Positions 39,240 through 48,578 of a stretch of 64,000 nucleotides of DNA are shown here, one piece after another. The notes under the pieces are model-generated. The model saw only the letters and a program-made list of their open reading frames with translations. It did not search any database and was not told the origin of the DNA. Source of the DNA: an uncultured SAR86 cluster bacterium. GTDB taxonomy: Bacteria > Pseudomonadota > Gammaproteobacteria > Magnimaribacterales > D2472. A program made the position numbers and the translations under genes. Within the stretch, counting starts at the first letter, position 1; every line of letters begins with the position of its first letter. Location of the stretch: contig CABXVU010000007.1 in assembly GCA_902515775.1 (NCBI GenBank), positions 1 to 64,000 of the forward strand, written 5' to 3'.

Positions 39240-40046
39240 ATGGAAAAAATGAATAAAAATTACGCATTAGTAACAGGATCAACTGCTGGAATAGGATTAG
39301 ATATTGCAAAAGAATTGGCTGAAAAAGGCCACAATATTATATTAACTGCAAGAAGAGAGGAAAGACTTAAAGATATATCAACTCAACTTACCGAGGATTT
39401 TAAAATTCATTGTGACTATGTAGTTGCTGACTTATCTGAGATAACCGCACCAGAAACTATTTTTCAGTTTTGTTCTGATAGAAATTACTCAATAGATATT
39501 TTGGTAAATAATGCTGGATATAGCATAAATAAAAAATTCCATGAAACCGCAGAAGATGAAGAAGAAAATTTTCTTCGCGTGCTTGGTATATCAGTTATTG
39601 CGCTCACTAAAAAATTTATTCCAGGAATGCTAGATAGAAAATATGGCAAAATTATGATTGTTTCATCTTTAGCTTCATTTGCTCCTCCATCTTCAGGTTG
39701 GGGAGCTTTATATGGACCAGTAAAGACCTTTGTTAATAGATTTGGAGACGCAATTAACATCAATTATAGATCTAAAGGAATCACCTCAACCAACGTCTGT
39801 CCTGGATTCACGGTAACTGAATTTCATACTGCTAGTGGGATGCAAGATGCTATGGATAAGGTACCCGCCTTTATGAAAAAAGACTCACAAAGTGTTGCTG
39901 TAGGAGCAGTCAATGCGATGATGCATGGCAAGAGTGTATGGGTTCCCGGATTATTAAATAAATTTTTAGCTTTTATTTGCAATGTTTTACCAGCCAGCTT
40001 GGTTATAAGAATGAGTTCAAGCTTAGCTGGAGGAAGATATGAGTGA
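39240..40046 (+). CDS. SDR-family oxidoreductase (DltE-like)
   Basis: The 268-residue protein has TGSTAGIGLDIAKELA, NNAGYS, catalytic serine (VSSLASF) and YGPVK, where the catalytic tyrosine and lysine are preserved. A hydrophobic C-terminus (FLAFICNVLPASLVIRM) may sit in the membrane, as in DltE-type and 17-beta-HSD-like SDRs. Role unknown; a steroid or fatty-acyl substrate is possible. It overlaps the TM2 gene by 8 bases. Confidence 0.78.
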   Translation: MEKMNKNYALVTGSTAGIGLDIAKELAEKGHNIILTARREERLKDISTQLTEDFKIHCDYVVADLSEITAPETIFQFCSDRNYSIDILVNNAGYSINKKFHETAEDEEENFLRVLGISVIALTKKFIPGMLDRKYGKIMIVSSLASFAPPSSGWGALYGPVKTFVNRFGDAININYRSKGITSTNVCPGFTVTEFHTASGMQDAMDKVPAFMKKDSQSVAVGAVNAMMHGKSVWVPGLLNKFLAFICNVLPASLVIRMSSSLAGGRYE

Positions 40047-40275
40047 GCTTTCAAATATTTCTGAAAAGAATATTTTGCCAACATTTCTCCTTTTTATTGT
40101 CTTATCCTGGCCGCTAGCAGCACATAGATTTTTTTTAAGGCGTTATGCATCTGCAATTTTGTTTATTATAACTATTGGAGGAGTTGGCATCTGGTGGATC
40201 ATAGATTTTATTTTAATAGTAACTGGATCTATGAAAGATGATAAAGGAAAGCTAGTTAAGCTATGGGTTGACTAA
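40039..40275 (+). CDS. TM2-domain membrane protein
   Basis: The 78-residue protein has two helices separated by a tight turn, with the TM2 pattern AAHRFFLRRYASAILFIITIGGVGIWWIIDFILI. Function of the family is unknown. It interlocks by its stop codon with the convergent hydrolase gene. Confidence 0.75.
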   Translation: MSELSNISEKNILPTFLLFIVLSWPLAAHRFFLRRYASAILFIITIGGVGIWWIIDFILIVTGSMKDDKGKLVKLWVD

Positions 40276-40928
40276 GACTGATTAATTACCGAATCTGCAA
40301 CAAACGCGTTATCTTTTCTTTCTTGACCAAATGTTGATACAGGGCCATGACCAGGAATGAACAATATTTCATCTCCCAATGGCCAAAGCTTTTCAGTTAT
40401 TGAATTAATTAAAGTTTGATGATCACCCCCTGGAAGGTCTGTTCTCCCAACTGATCCTTTAAATAATACATCTCCAATTATTACTAGTTTAGACTCATGA
40501 TGATAAAAAACTACATGACCAGGCGTGTGACCCGGACACAACAATACTTTAAGAGTCTCATTTGCAAGTTTAATCTCGTCTCCTTCATTAAGCCATCTGT
40601 CAGGAACACAATTTTCGCATTGAATGCCAAGCATTTTTCCTTGCTCTTCAAGGGATTCAAGTAAAAATAAATCCTCTTTGTGAGGCCCCTCAATTTTTAA
40701 AGATAATATTCGCGCAAGTTCTGTAGCTGCACCAGCGTGATCAATATGTCCATGAGTAAGGAAAATTTTTTCTGGAATAAGATTGTTATCTTTTGCAACT
40801 TTTAAAAGAATGTCTATATCGCCTCCAGGATCTACAAAGGCACATTTTTTAGATTCTTCGCAATACAGAATAGGAGCATTCTGCTGAAAAGGAGTTACAG
40901 GATGAATTAAAACTTTAATTTGGGACAT
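40272..40928 (-). CDS. Metallo-beta-lactamase-fold hydrolase (glyoxalase II-like, YcbL type)
   Basis: The 218-residue protein has LTHGHIDHAG (HxHxDH), a metal His in CPGHTPGH, Asp in IIGDVLFKGSVGRTDL and the final FIPGHGP. This short form resembles YcbL/GloB2-type hydrolases acting on S-lactoylglutathione or related thioesters. It is divergent from the steroid locus. Confidence 0.85.
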   Translation of the reverse strand: MSQIKVLIHPVTPFQQNAPILYCEESKKCAFVDPGGDIDILLKVAKDNNLIPEKIFLTHGHIDHAGAATELARILSLKIEGPHKEDLFLLESLEEQGKMLGIQCENCVPDRWLNEGDEIKLANETLKVLLCPGHTPGHVVFYHHESKLVIIGDVLFKGSVGRTDLPGGDHQTLINSITEKLWPLGDEILFIPGHGPVSTFGQERKDNAFVADSVINQS

Positions 40929-41111
40929 TAAATTATTTTATCCAATTTAATCATATTCATGTATAGCTTATTCAATATATTTCGTAAATCATTGACGAAT
41001 AATTATGTATAAATAAATTGAATGATAGAATTAACAATGAAATCATAAAGATAATCATATTTGCATTAATTAAGTTTAGTCTTAAAAAATTTAAAGAAGG
41101 AGGGTTAAATC

Positions 41112-42014
41112 ATGAAAATCAAGTCTTTAAGCTATATAACAATTGAATCGACTGATATAACTGAGTGGGAAGCTTATGCAAAAAACGTTGTAGGTTTGAT
41201 GAAGAATGAAGATATGAGCGATGAAAATAATCTATTTCTTCGAATGGATGAGAGTCCTTTTAGGTTTCAGGTTTTTAAAGGCAGTGAAAATAAATATTCC
41301 AAAGGAGGATTTGAGGTTGCAAGCAAGGAAGATTTTGAAGATGCAAAAAAACAACTCCAAGACCTAAACATCTCATTTCAAGAAGAAGGCGAGGATTTAG
41401 CCAAGGTCAGATGCGTAAGTGAATTAATTAGTTTTAATGATCCAGCCGGAAACTCACTTGAGCTTTTTTATGGCAGGGATATCGATAAAAATGAGTTCAA
41501 GTCTTCTCAAGATATTTCAGGTTTTGTTACCCATGGATTAGGATTAGGACATCTTGTTTTTGGAACCTTAGAGGCAGAGGCTGCCCATGATTTTTATACT
41601 CAAGTTATGGAGTTTGGTGATTCAGATATCATGCGTATGAGATTCACTCCTGACCCTAATGATCCTGAATCTGTTATATATTTTATGCATTGTGACAATC
41701 CTCGTCATCACACCGTGGGTATTATGTTGGCTCCAACTCCACCATCAGGGCTAATTCACGCAATGGTTGAAGTAGAGACTGCTGAGCAAGTTGTTGATGC
41801 TATGGATAGAGCAACTTCAAACAATATTCATATTTCATCAACCCTTGGAAGACACATGAACGATAAGATGTTCTCTTTCTACATGCAAACACCTGCTGGA
41901 TTTATGCTTGAATTCGGATACGATGGTATCCAGCCTGATTGGGATGTTCATGAAACTACTAACTCTGAAGCTCCAAGTTATTGGGGCCATGAATTTAATA
42001 TGCCAGAGGCATAA
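41112..42014 (+). CDS. hsaC: HsaC-like extradiol dioxygenase (3,4-DHSA 2,3-dioxygenase)
   Basis: The 300-residue type I extradiol dioxygenase has two VOC domains. The C-terminal one holds the iron ligands H147 (GLGLGH), H216 (LIHAMVE) and E267 (MLEFGYDG), with H200, H248 and Y257 at the catalytic positions of BphC/HsaC enzymes. HsaC cleaves the catechol ring made from steroid ring A. The steroid substrate is inferred from the HIP genes that follow. It opens the + strand cluster with a strong Shine-Dalgarno (GAAGGAGGG), after a 183-base gap. Confidence 0.85.
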   Translation: MKIKSLSYITIESTDITEWEAYAKNVVGLMKNEDMSDENNLFLRMDESPFRFQVFKGSENKYSKGGFEVASKEDFEDAKKQLQDLNISFQEEGEDLAKVRCVSELISFNDPAGNSLELFYGRDIDKNEFKSSQDISGFVTHGLGLGHLVFGTLEAEAAHDFYTQVMEFGDSDIMRMRFTPDPNDPESVIYFMHCDNPRHHTVGIMLAPTPPSGLIHAMVEVETAEQVVDAMDRATSNNIHISSTLGRHMNDKMFSFYMQTPAGFMLEFGYDGIQPDWDVHETTNSEAPSYWGHEFNMPEA

Positions 42015-42017
42015 TTA

Positions 42018-42887
42018 ATGGATAAGATTTTAACCCATGATGCCGTAATCAATAACCTGTCCAGTGGAATGACTATTGGTGTTGGCGGATGGGGCGCTAG
42101 AAGAAAACCAATGTCTTTAATTAGGGCAATCTGTCAATCAGATTTAAAAGATCTGACCTTGGTCAGCTATGGTGGCCCTGATGTTGGATTGTTGTGTGCG
42201 CATAAAAAAGTCAAAAAATTAATCTTTGGCTTTGTATCTTTGGATATGATTCCCCTAGAAGCTCACTTTCGAGTATCTCGGCAAAATAACGAAATTGACG
42301 TTATGGAGCTCGATGAGGGCATGGTCCAGTGGGGACTTCGTGCTGCCGCAATGGATCTGCCTTTCCTTCCAACAAGAGTAGGCTTGGGTACAGATGTGTT
42401 AACTCATAATCCTGAGCTTAAATTTGTTACTTCACCATATTCTGATGAAGAAAATCTTGTCGCTATGCCAGCACTGAATCTAGATGTTGCGTTACTTCAT
42501 GTCAACAAATCCGATGAGAAAGGAAATACTCAAATTGTTGGCCCTGATCCATTTTTTGATGAGCTCTTTGCTAGAGCAGCCACAAAAACATTTATATCGT
42601 CTGAAGAATTAGTTTCTACTCAAGAATTAGGGGGCAAGGAAGGAGCTATTTTTAATAGATTTGAAAGAAGTCTTGTAACAGGAGTGGTCCATTCTGTTTT
42701 TGGAGCTCACCCTACTTCTTGCGCACCTAATTATGGCTTTGATATGAAGCATCTCAAAGAATACTCAGATGCTGCTAAATCTTTTAAGGAATACAGCTCA
42801 AAATATATGAATAAGACTCATGAAGAATACATAGACTCTGTTGGAGGGTCTGAAGCAATAAAAAATATACCATTACCACAATTTTAA
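42018..42887 (+). CDS. ipdA: IpdA, COCHEA-CoA hydrolase alpha subunit
   Basis: The 289-residue protein belongs to the class I CoA-transferase alpha family (GMTIGVGGWGARRKPMSLIRAICQSDLKDLTLV). In this context it matches IpdA (ScdL1 in Comamonas), which with IpdB opens steroid ring C by hydrolytic C-C cleavage of COCHEA-CoA. It is separated from ipdB by 1 base, fitting a two-subunit enzyme. A true CoA-transferase is possible from the fold alone; the neighbours argue for IpdAB. Confidence 0.85.
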   Translation: MDKILTHDAVINNLSSGMTIGVGGWGARRKPMSLIRAICQSDLKDLTLVSYGGPDVGLLCAHKKVKKLIFGFVSLDMIPLEAHFRVSRQNNEIDVMELDEGMVQWGLRAAAMDLPFLPTRVGLGTDVLTHNPELKFVTSPYSDEENLVAMPALNLDVALLHVNKSDEKGNTQIVGPDPFFDELFARAATKTFISSEELVSTQELGGKEGAIFNRFERSLVTGVVHSVFGAHPTSCAPNYGFDMKHLKEYSDAAKSFKEYSSKYMNKTHEEYIDSVGGSEAIKNIPLPQF

Positions 42888-42888
42888 A

Positions 42889-43644
42889 ATGTCAGATTCA
42901 ATCTCATTAGCAGAAATATGCATAAGCGCAGCCTCAAAGGCTTGGAAAGATGACGGTGAAATACTTGCTACTGGAATTGGGTTGATTCCAAGAATTGCTG
43001 CGGGTTTAGCCAAGCTCACTCAAAATCCAGATTTGATGATGACCGATGGAGAAACATATTTAATTTCAGAACCTGCACCAATGGGCAAAAGAGATGTATC
43101 TTATGACCAAGTTGAGGGCTACATGAGTTATAGCAGAGTTTTTGATAATCTATGGGGAGGCAAAAGGCATGCAATGGTTACTCCCACCCAGATAGATTGC
43201 TTTGGACAAACTAATATCAGTGCAATTGGTGACTATACTTCTCCCAAAGTTCAGCTACTAGGCGTAAGAGGGTTTCCAGGAAATTTTATTAATCATAAAA
43301 ATTCAATTTTTATCCCTAATCATTCTGTAAAAACTTTTGTTAATGGCGAAGTAGATATGGTATCTGGAATGGGTTACAAAAATAAACAACTATCAAATGG
43401 TAAATTTGAAATCAAGGTGGTTGTAACAAACCTTGGTGTATTTGACTTCAATGGAACAGATAATTCTTTGCAGTTGCTTTCTTTGCATCCTGGAGCAAGT
43501 GTTGATGATGTAAAGCTTAATACTGGATTTGAGATATCCATTAGTTCCGAAACTATTACACCAATGCCATCAGAAGAAGAGCTTATTTTAATAAGAGAGG
43601 TTCTTGACCCTCAAGGTATTCGCAATTCAATTTTTGGAGAATAA
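42889..43644 (+). CDS. ipdB: IpdB, COCHEA-CoA hydrolase beta subunit
   Basis: The 251-residue CoA-transferase beta-type protein has ATGIGLIPRIAAGLAKLTQNPDLMMTDGE and a LISEPAPMG segment, like IpdB/ScdL2. It pairs with the preceding gene. Together they hydrolyse the last carbocycle in the HIP pathway. The gap to the next gene is 2 bases. Confidence 0.85.
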   Translation: MSDSISLAEICISAASKAWKDDGEILATGIGLIPRIAAGLAKLTQNPDLMMTDGETYLISEPAPMGKRDVSYDQVEGYMSYSRVFDNLWGGKRHAMVTPTQIDCFGQTNISAIGDYTSPKVQLLGVRGFPGNFINHKNSIFIPNHSVKTFVNGEVDMVSGMGYKNKQLSNGKFEIKVVVTNLGVFDFNGTDNSLQLLSLHPGASVDDVKLNTGFEISISSETITPMPSEEELILIREVLDPQGIRNSIFGE

Positions 43645-43646
43645 AT

Positions 43647-44558
43647 ATGCCAAGAAGTAAATCAACAATTACATATAAAAAGAAAGATTCTATTGCCATA
43701 GTTTCAATGAATAGACCTGAGTTTAATAATGCACAAAATGGGAAGATGACATATGACTTAGACAAAGCTTTTAAAAAAGCTGTTGATGACGATGACATTA
43801 AGGTTATTGTCCTCAATGGCAATGGAAAACATTTTTCTGCTGGACATGATATTGGTACGCCGGGCAGAGACATTGATGTTGAGTATGATCGAAAATCAAT
43901 TTGGTACGACCATACAAATAAACCTGGAGGTGAATTTTTATATGTCAGGGAGCAAGAAGTTTATCTCAACATGTGCAGAAGATGGAGAGATATGCCTAAA
44001 CCAACCATAGCCATGGTGCATGGTGCATGTGTGGCTGGAGGGTGCATGTTAGCTTGGGTTTGCGATCTCATAATTGCTTCTGATGATGCGTTCTTTGCTG
44101 ATCCTGTAGTTCGTATGGGCATTCCAGGCGTAGAATATTTTGCACATCCCTATGAGTTAAATCCAAGAATAGCAAAAGAATTTTTATTTTTGGGAGAGAG
44201 GATGTCTGCATCTAGAGCATACGAGATGGGAATGGTTAACAAAGTTGTTCCTAAGGAAGAGCTTGAGTCTAATGTAATGGATATGGCAACAAAAATTTCA
44301 GCAATGCCAAGATTGGGTTTAACTCTTACTAAACAAGCCATTAATCATGTTGAGGATTTGCAAGGTAAACGAAATGGTATGGAGGCTGCATTTGCTTGGC
44401 ATCATTTTTCACATGCCCATAATGATCTTACAACTGGAAATGTTCTTGCTGGCTTTGATGCAAAAAAAATGGCTAAATCTCAGCGTACTAAAAAGAAAAA
44501 AACAGTGCCAAAAAAAAACTTGGTTGAAAAATCCTCTTCTAAGAAAAAAAGTAAATAA
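43647..44558 (+). CDS. Enoyl-CoA hydratase-family protein with Lys-rich tail
   Basis: The 303-residue crotonase-fold protein has the oxyanion loops NGNGKHFSAGHDIG and HGACVAGGCMLAWVCDLIIASDDAFF, followed by the usual C-terminal helices. After about residue 270 comes an extra tail dominated by lysine (AKSQRTKKKKTVPKKN...). It is not the EchA20 type found downstream. It could be a hydratase of the HIP beta-oxidation steps, comparable in role to ScdD or ScdN of Comamonas; this is inference. Confidence 0.75.
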   Translation: MPRSKSTITYKKKDSIAIVSMNRPEFNNAQNGKMTYDLDKAFKKAVDDDDIKVIVLNGNGKHFSAGHDIGTPGRDIDVEYDRKSIWYDHTNKPGGEFLYVREQEVYLNMCRRWRDMPKPTIAMVHGACVAGGCMLAWVCDLIIASDDAFFADPVVRMGIPGVEYFAHPYELNPRIAKEFLFLGERMSASRAYEMGMVNKVVPKEELESNVMDMATKISAMPRLGLTLTKQAINHVEDLQGKRNGMEAAFAWHHFSHAHNDLTTGNVLAGFDAKKMAKSQRTKKKKTVPKKNLVEKSSSKKKSK

Positions 44559-44588
44559 AAGGAAAGAGAAATTAATAAGTTAACGAAC

Positions 44589-45629
44589 ATGCTGGGTTGC
44601 GAATACCCAATTATTCAAACTGCCATGGGTTGGGTGGCAATGCCTGAGTTAGTTGCAGCATCATCAAATGCTGGAGCTTTCGGATTTCTCGCTTTAGCAA
44701 CAGCTGGACCGAAAGAAGCTATCGAAATGATGGATCAAACATTAGCTCTTACTGACAAACCATTTGGTATTAATTTTCATATGTTTCAACCTGGAGCCGA
44801 TGAAATTGTTCAGGGTGTTATTGATAGAAAAATCAAAGCAGTAAGTTACTCCAGGTCACCGACTCCTGAATTTATTAAAGCATTTAAAGAGGCGGGTGTT
44901 ATCTGCATTCCTACGGTGGGTGCGCTTAAGCATGCCTTAAAGGCAGAACAACTTGGTGCAGATGCCTTGGTTGTTCAGGGATCAGAGGGAGGCGGGCATA
45001 CTGGCTCGACCCCAACAACTCTTCTTTTGAGCTCAGTGCTCGAAAATGTAAAAATTCCTGTGGTCGCTGCTGGAGGTTTTCGTGATGGCTCGGGATTAGC
45101 AGCTTCTCTCGCTTGGGGTGCAAGTGGAATCGCAATGGGCACAAGATTTATGATGACTGAGGAGAGTCCGGTTCCTCACAAAACTAAAAAAGCATATTTA
45201 TCTGCTGACATAGAGAATATCAAAATAACAAAAAAATTTGATGGCATGTCGCATAGGCTCATATTTAATGATTACATTGCAAAAATAGATAGATCTAACC
45301 CATTTAGTCTTTTTATCATTTCTATTACTTCAGCATGGAAATACAAACAATTGACCAAGTCATCTTATTTAGATTTAATGAAATCATTCTTTGCAATGTT
45401 AAAAGGAGATGACTTAACAATATCTCAATCAGTAATGTCAGCAAATAGCCCAGCTATAATCCAAAAAGCTATGGTAGAGGGTTCTCCTGATGAGGGGGCT
45501 ATGCCGTCTGGACAAGTCGCAGGACTTATTTCAAATCTTCCTACATGTAAGGATTTAATTGATCAAATTATGAAAGAGTTTAGTTTCGCAGCAGCTAATT
45601 TTAAAAAAATCGAAAAGGACAGCTCATGA
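44589..45629 (+). CDS. ipdC: IpdC-like flavin enzyme (nitronate-monooxygenase fold)
   Basis: The 346-residue TIM-barrel flavoprotein has PIIQTAMGWVAMPELVAASSN, GSEGGGHTG and AAGGFRDGSGLAASLAWGASGIAMGTRF, the FMN-binding elements of this family. The start LGCEYPIIQTAMGWVA closely resembles mycobacterial IpdC as I remember it. IpdC acts on the CoA-bound ring-C intermediate between EchA20 and IpdAB. The coordinate is the first ATG, but ATT at 44571, preceded at 7 bases by AAAGGA, would give the family-like MNKLTNMLGCEY and is probably the true start. Confidence 0.83.
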   Translation: MLGCEYPIIQTAMGWVAMPELVAASSNAGAFGFLALATAGPKEAIEMMDQTLALTDKPFGINFHMFQPGADEIVQGVIDRKIKAVSYSRSPTPEFIKAFKEAGVICIPTVGALKHALKAEQLGADALVVQGSEGGGHTGSTPTTLLLSSVLENVKIPVVAAGGFRDGSGLAASLAWGASGIAMGTRFMMTEESPVPHKTKKAYLSADIENIKITKKFDGMSHRLIFNDYIAKIDRSNPFSLFIISITSAWKYKQLTKSSYLDLMKSFFAMLKGDDLTISQSVMSANSPAIIQKAMVEGSPDEGAMPSGQVAGLISNLPTCKDLIDQIMKEFSFAAANFKKIEKDSS

Positions 45630-46387
45630 GTGTTGAGACATCAATTAGCGAAGGAATAGCTGAAATTATTATAGATTGTCCACCAGTTAATGCATTGACT
45701 TCAACTGAGTGGTTAGACCTTGCAATCAATATCGATTATTTATCTCATAATGAAGAGGTTAAGGTAGTAGTTCTCAAAGCAAAAGGTAAGGGTTTTTGTG
45801 CAGGAGCTGATATTAAAGAGTTACAAGAAGATCCCACAAAAATTGCGGATGTAAATGATGGTTGCTGGAAAACAGCCAGAGCTCTTCATGTTTGCAATGT
45901 CCCTGTAATTTCTGCTTGTCATGGCTTTATTTTAGGAGGAGGCATTTTGCTTGCAGGAGCCTCCGACATAGTTTTAACAACTGAAGATTCTTATTTTGGG
46001 TTACCGGAAATTGATAGAGGTGCACTTGGTGGAGGCGCTCACCTCAGTAGACTATTTCCACTTCAAGCAGTTCGTAAAATGATGTTTACAGGAAAGCCAA
46101 TTACCGCAAAAAGAGCTTTTGAATATGGGTCTATTGAATCATTGCATAAAGATGTTGATTCTGTTGATAAAGCAGCTATGGAAATTGCTGCTGATATTGC
46201 ATCTAAGAGTCCAATTGCCATGAAACTAGCAAAAAAAGCATTAAATGAAATCGAGCACAGTAACGTTGATGAGCATTATAAGTCTGAACAAAATTTTACC
46301 CTAGAACTCTATAAGTCAAGGGACTCCCAAGAGGCTCGAGATGCATTTGTTGAAAAAAGAGATGCAGATTTTAAAGATGAAAATTAA
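45626..46387 (+). CDS. echA20: EchA20, steroid ring-D-opening crotonase
   Basis: The 253-residue crotonase shows the EchA20 pattern as I recall it from Mycobacterium: CPPVNALTSTEWLDLA, GFCAGADIKELQ and FGLPEIDRGALGGGAHLSRL, where the final block is distinctive. EchA20 (ScdY) hydrolytically opens ring D of HIEC-CoA. It overlaps ipdC by 4 bases (ATGA) and the next acyl-CoA dehydrogenase by 11. Confidence 0.87.
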   Translation: MSVETSISEGIAEIIIDCPPVNALTSTEWLDLAINIDYLSHNEEVKVVVLKAKGKGFCAGADIKELQEDPTKIADVNDGCWKTARALHVCNVPVISACHGFILGGGILLAGASDIVLTTEDSYFGLPEIDRGALGGGAHLSRLFPLQAVRKMMFTGKPITAKRAFEYGSIESLHKDVDSVDKAAMEIAADIASKSPIAMKLAKKALNEIEHSNVDEHYKSEQNFTLELYKSRDSQEARDAFVEKRDADFKDEN

Positions 46388-47528
46388 TTTTACAAAAGAT
46401 CAAGACATTTTTAGACAGGAGGTTCGGTCCTGGCTAGCAGATAATGTACCAAAAGAATCACTCCTATCTTTGGATACCAAGGAAGGATTTGAGCAACACA
46501 GGCAATGGGAAAAAACATTAAATTCCGGCAATTGGTCTATGGTTACATGGCCCAAAGAATATGGTGGTAGAGGTTTGGATCTAATTCAGTGGTTGATATT
46601 TGAAGAGGAGTATTATCGTGCAGAAGCTCCGACGCGAGTTAATCAAAACGGAGTTTTTCTTCTTGGACCTACATTAATGGAATTCGGGACACATGAACAG
46701 AAATCTAAATTTTTGAATGCAATGGCCACCGGTGATCATATATGGTCCCAAGGCTGGTCTGAGCCTGGAGCTGGAAGCGATATGGCTGCAATTAGAACGA
46801 CTGCTGTTTTAGAGGGAGATAACTATAGGATAAATGGTCAAAAAACTTGGTCATCCAGAGCAGCATATGCAGATTGGACATTTGGTCTATTTAGAACCGA
46901 TCTAGATTCTGAAAGACACAGAGGTCTTTCATTCATCTTAGTTCCTTTAGATTTGCCGGGAGTAACAGTTCGACCAATCCCTCAACTTGATGGCGAACCA
47001 GGTTTCGCTGAAATATATTTCGATGATGTGATCGTGCCTGTTGAAAATTTATTGGGAGGAGATGGTGAAGGATGGAAGATTGCCATGGCAACAGCAGGTT
47101 TTGAAAGAGGCCTTATGTTAAGAAGTCCAGCCCGTTTCCAACAAACAGCAGCAAAGCTACTTAATCTGTATATCGAAAATGAAGAACATTGTTCACCAAT
47201 GATGCAATCAAAAATAGTGGAAGCCTGGGCTCAATCAGAATCATATGCTTTAAGTATCTATCATACTGCTTCAAAGATGCTTGCTGGTGGATCAATTGGT
47301 TCTGAATCAAGTTTGGGTAAAATCTTTTGGTCTGAATTAGATCATATGATGCATCAAACTGCACTTAAAATTCTTGGCGCCAGTGCTGAATTATCTAATT
47401 CTTCTGAGCATGATGCTGCTCAATGGATAAAAGGCTTTATGTTTTCTTATGGCGGACCAATTTATGCAGGCACCAATGAAATTCAAAAAAATATTATCGC
47501 TGAGAGACTATTGGGATTACCAAAGTAG
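46377..47528 (+). CDS. ipdE1: Acyl-CoA dehydrogenase, IpdE1-like subunit
   Basis: The ~383-residue flavoprotein has the FAD/substrate motifs QGWSEPGAGSDMAAIRTTA and INGQKTWSSRAAYADW and the C-terminal GGPIYAGTNEIQKNIIAERLLGLPK. I chose the ATG at 46377 (MKINFTKDQDIFRQEVRSWL), which matches family N-termini, over an upstream in-frame ATG inside echA20. Together with the next gene it resembles the IpdE1-IpdE2 heteromeric dehydrogenase of the HIP pathway. It could instead supply the HIP-CoA dehydrogenase (FadE30/ScdC) step. Confidence 0.8.
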   Translation: MKINFTKDQDIFRQEVRSWLADNVPKESLLSLDTKEGFEQHRQWEKTLNSGNWSMVTWPKEYGGRGLDLIQWLIFEEEYYRAEAPTRVNQNGVFLLGPTLMEFGTHEQKSKFLNAMATGDHIWSQGWSEPGAGSDMAAIRTTAVLEGDNYRINGQKTWSSRAAYADWTFGLFRTDLDSERHRGLSFILVPLDLPGVTVRPIPQLDGEPGFAEIYFDDVIVPVENLLGGDGEGWKIAMATAGFERGLMLRSPARFQQTAAKLLNLYIENEEHCSPMMQSKIVEAWAQSESYALSIYHTASKMLAGGSIGSESSLGKIFWSELDHMMHQTALKILGASAELSNSSEHDAAQWIKGFMFSYGGPIYAGTNEIQKNIIAERLLGLPK

Positions 47529-47531
47529 ATT

Positions 47532-48569
47532 ATGAATTTTAATTTTACTGAAGAACAGACTCAATTCAAGGATGTTATAAAATCACTTTTGGCAGATGAA
47601 TGCACACCTTCATCAATCAGGGATGGTTGGTCTGCAAAAAAATCTTTTAATCAGTCTAGATGGAACAAAATTTCAGAGTTAGGAGTTTTAAGTTCAAATT
47701 TATCTGAGGAAGATGGGGGGCTTGGCATGGATCAGGTTGCTCTTGCATTAATGGTAGAGGAAATGGGATATGCTGGTTTACCGGAGCCTGTTGCAGAGCA
47801 AACTTTTTTAGTAAATGACCTGATGCCATTGTTTCCAGAAGGTTTGAAGGATGAAATCAAGAGCATTCATGAATCTGGTAATCAATATATTGCATTGGCT
47901 CATCCATTATCTCCAAATCCATTATTTTTAAGTCATGCAGCAGCACTTCTTTTATTTGATGAAAGTACTTATCAATTTATTCTTAAAGATGATCTCAATT
48001 TCAAGCCACTTGCATCAAATGATCCATCAAGAGAGCTTTCTGCAATTGATTCAATTAAGAAATCTATTTCTTCATCTGAAAACTTTGAAACATTAAACTC
48101 TGCAGTTACTGCAAGGGGCTCTCTCATGACAGCTGCTTTGTTAATTGGTTTAGCTCAAAAGATGTTGGATTTGAGTTCTGCATATGTTCTTGATAGAAAT
48201 CAATTTGGAAAACCTATTGGATCATTTCAAGCTATCAAACATATGCTTGCAGATATTGCCGTGGAGATTGAGTTCGCTAAGCCCACTGTGTACAGAGCTG
48301 CTCATTCATTATTAGATAAAAATCCCAAGTCTAACTTGCATTGCTCTCATGCAAAATATATGAGTGCAAGAGCAGCTGAATTGGCATGCAAAAATAGCAT
48401 TCAAGCTCATGGTGCTATGGGTTATACATGGGAAATGGACCTCCATATATACATGCGAAAAGCTTGGTCTTTAATGGCATGCTGGGGTAATGAGGACAAG
48501 CAACAAGATATAATTTATAAAACACTAACAACTTCAAAAGATGAGTTGGGTGTTTTATACACTTTTTAA
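47532..48569 (+). CDS. ipdE2: Acyl-CoA dehydrogenase, IpdE2-like subunit
   Basis: The 345-residue second ACAD subunit is shorter. It has a typical N-terminal helical domain (FTEEQTQFKDVIKSLLADECTP) and C-terminal helices (DRNQFGKPIGSFQAIKHMLADIA, QAHGAMGYTWEMDLHIYMRKAW), but a degenerate middle beta-domain. This is usual for one partner of the alpha2beta2 steroid ACADs, where active sites form from both chains. The gap to ipdE1 is 3 bases. Confidence 0.8.
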   Translation: MNFNFTEEQTQFKDVIKSLLADECTPSSIRDGWSAKKSFNQSRWNKISELGVLSSNLSEEDGGLGMDQVALALMVEEMGYAGLPEPVAEQTFLVNDLMPLFPEGLKDEIKSIHESGNQYIALAHPLSPNPLFLSHAAALLLFDESTYQFILKDDLNFKPLASNDPSRELSAIDSIKKSISSSENFETLNSAVTARGSLMTAALLIGLAQKMLDLSSAYVLDRNQFGKPIGSFQAIKHMLADIAVEIEFAKPTVYRAAHSLLDKNPKSNLHCSHAKYMSARAAELACKNSIQAHGAMGYTWEMDLHIYMRKAWSLMACWGNEDKQQDIIYKTLTTSKDELGVLYTF

Positions 48570-48578
48570 AGGAAATTT

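Noticed and set aside
41050..41061. GATAATCATATT upstream of hsaC as a second Fur box
   Set aside because: Only the left part matches; the right half site is lost, and such AT strings are frequent here. No promoter element is centred on it.
42018..43644. Ordinary acetate/glutaconate CoA-transferase pair
   Set aside because: The fold alone allows it, but placement with ipdC, echA20, ipdE1/E2, fadA6 and hsaC makes the IpdAB hydrolase far more likely.
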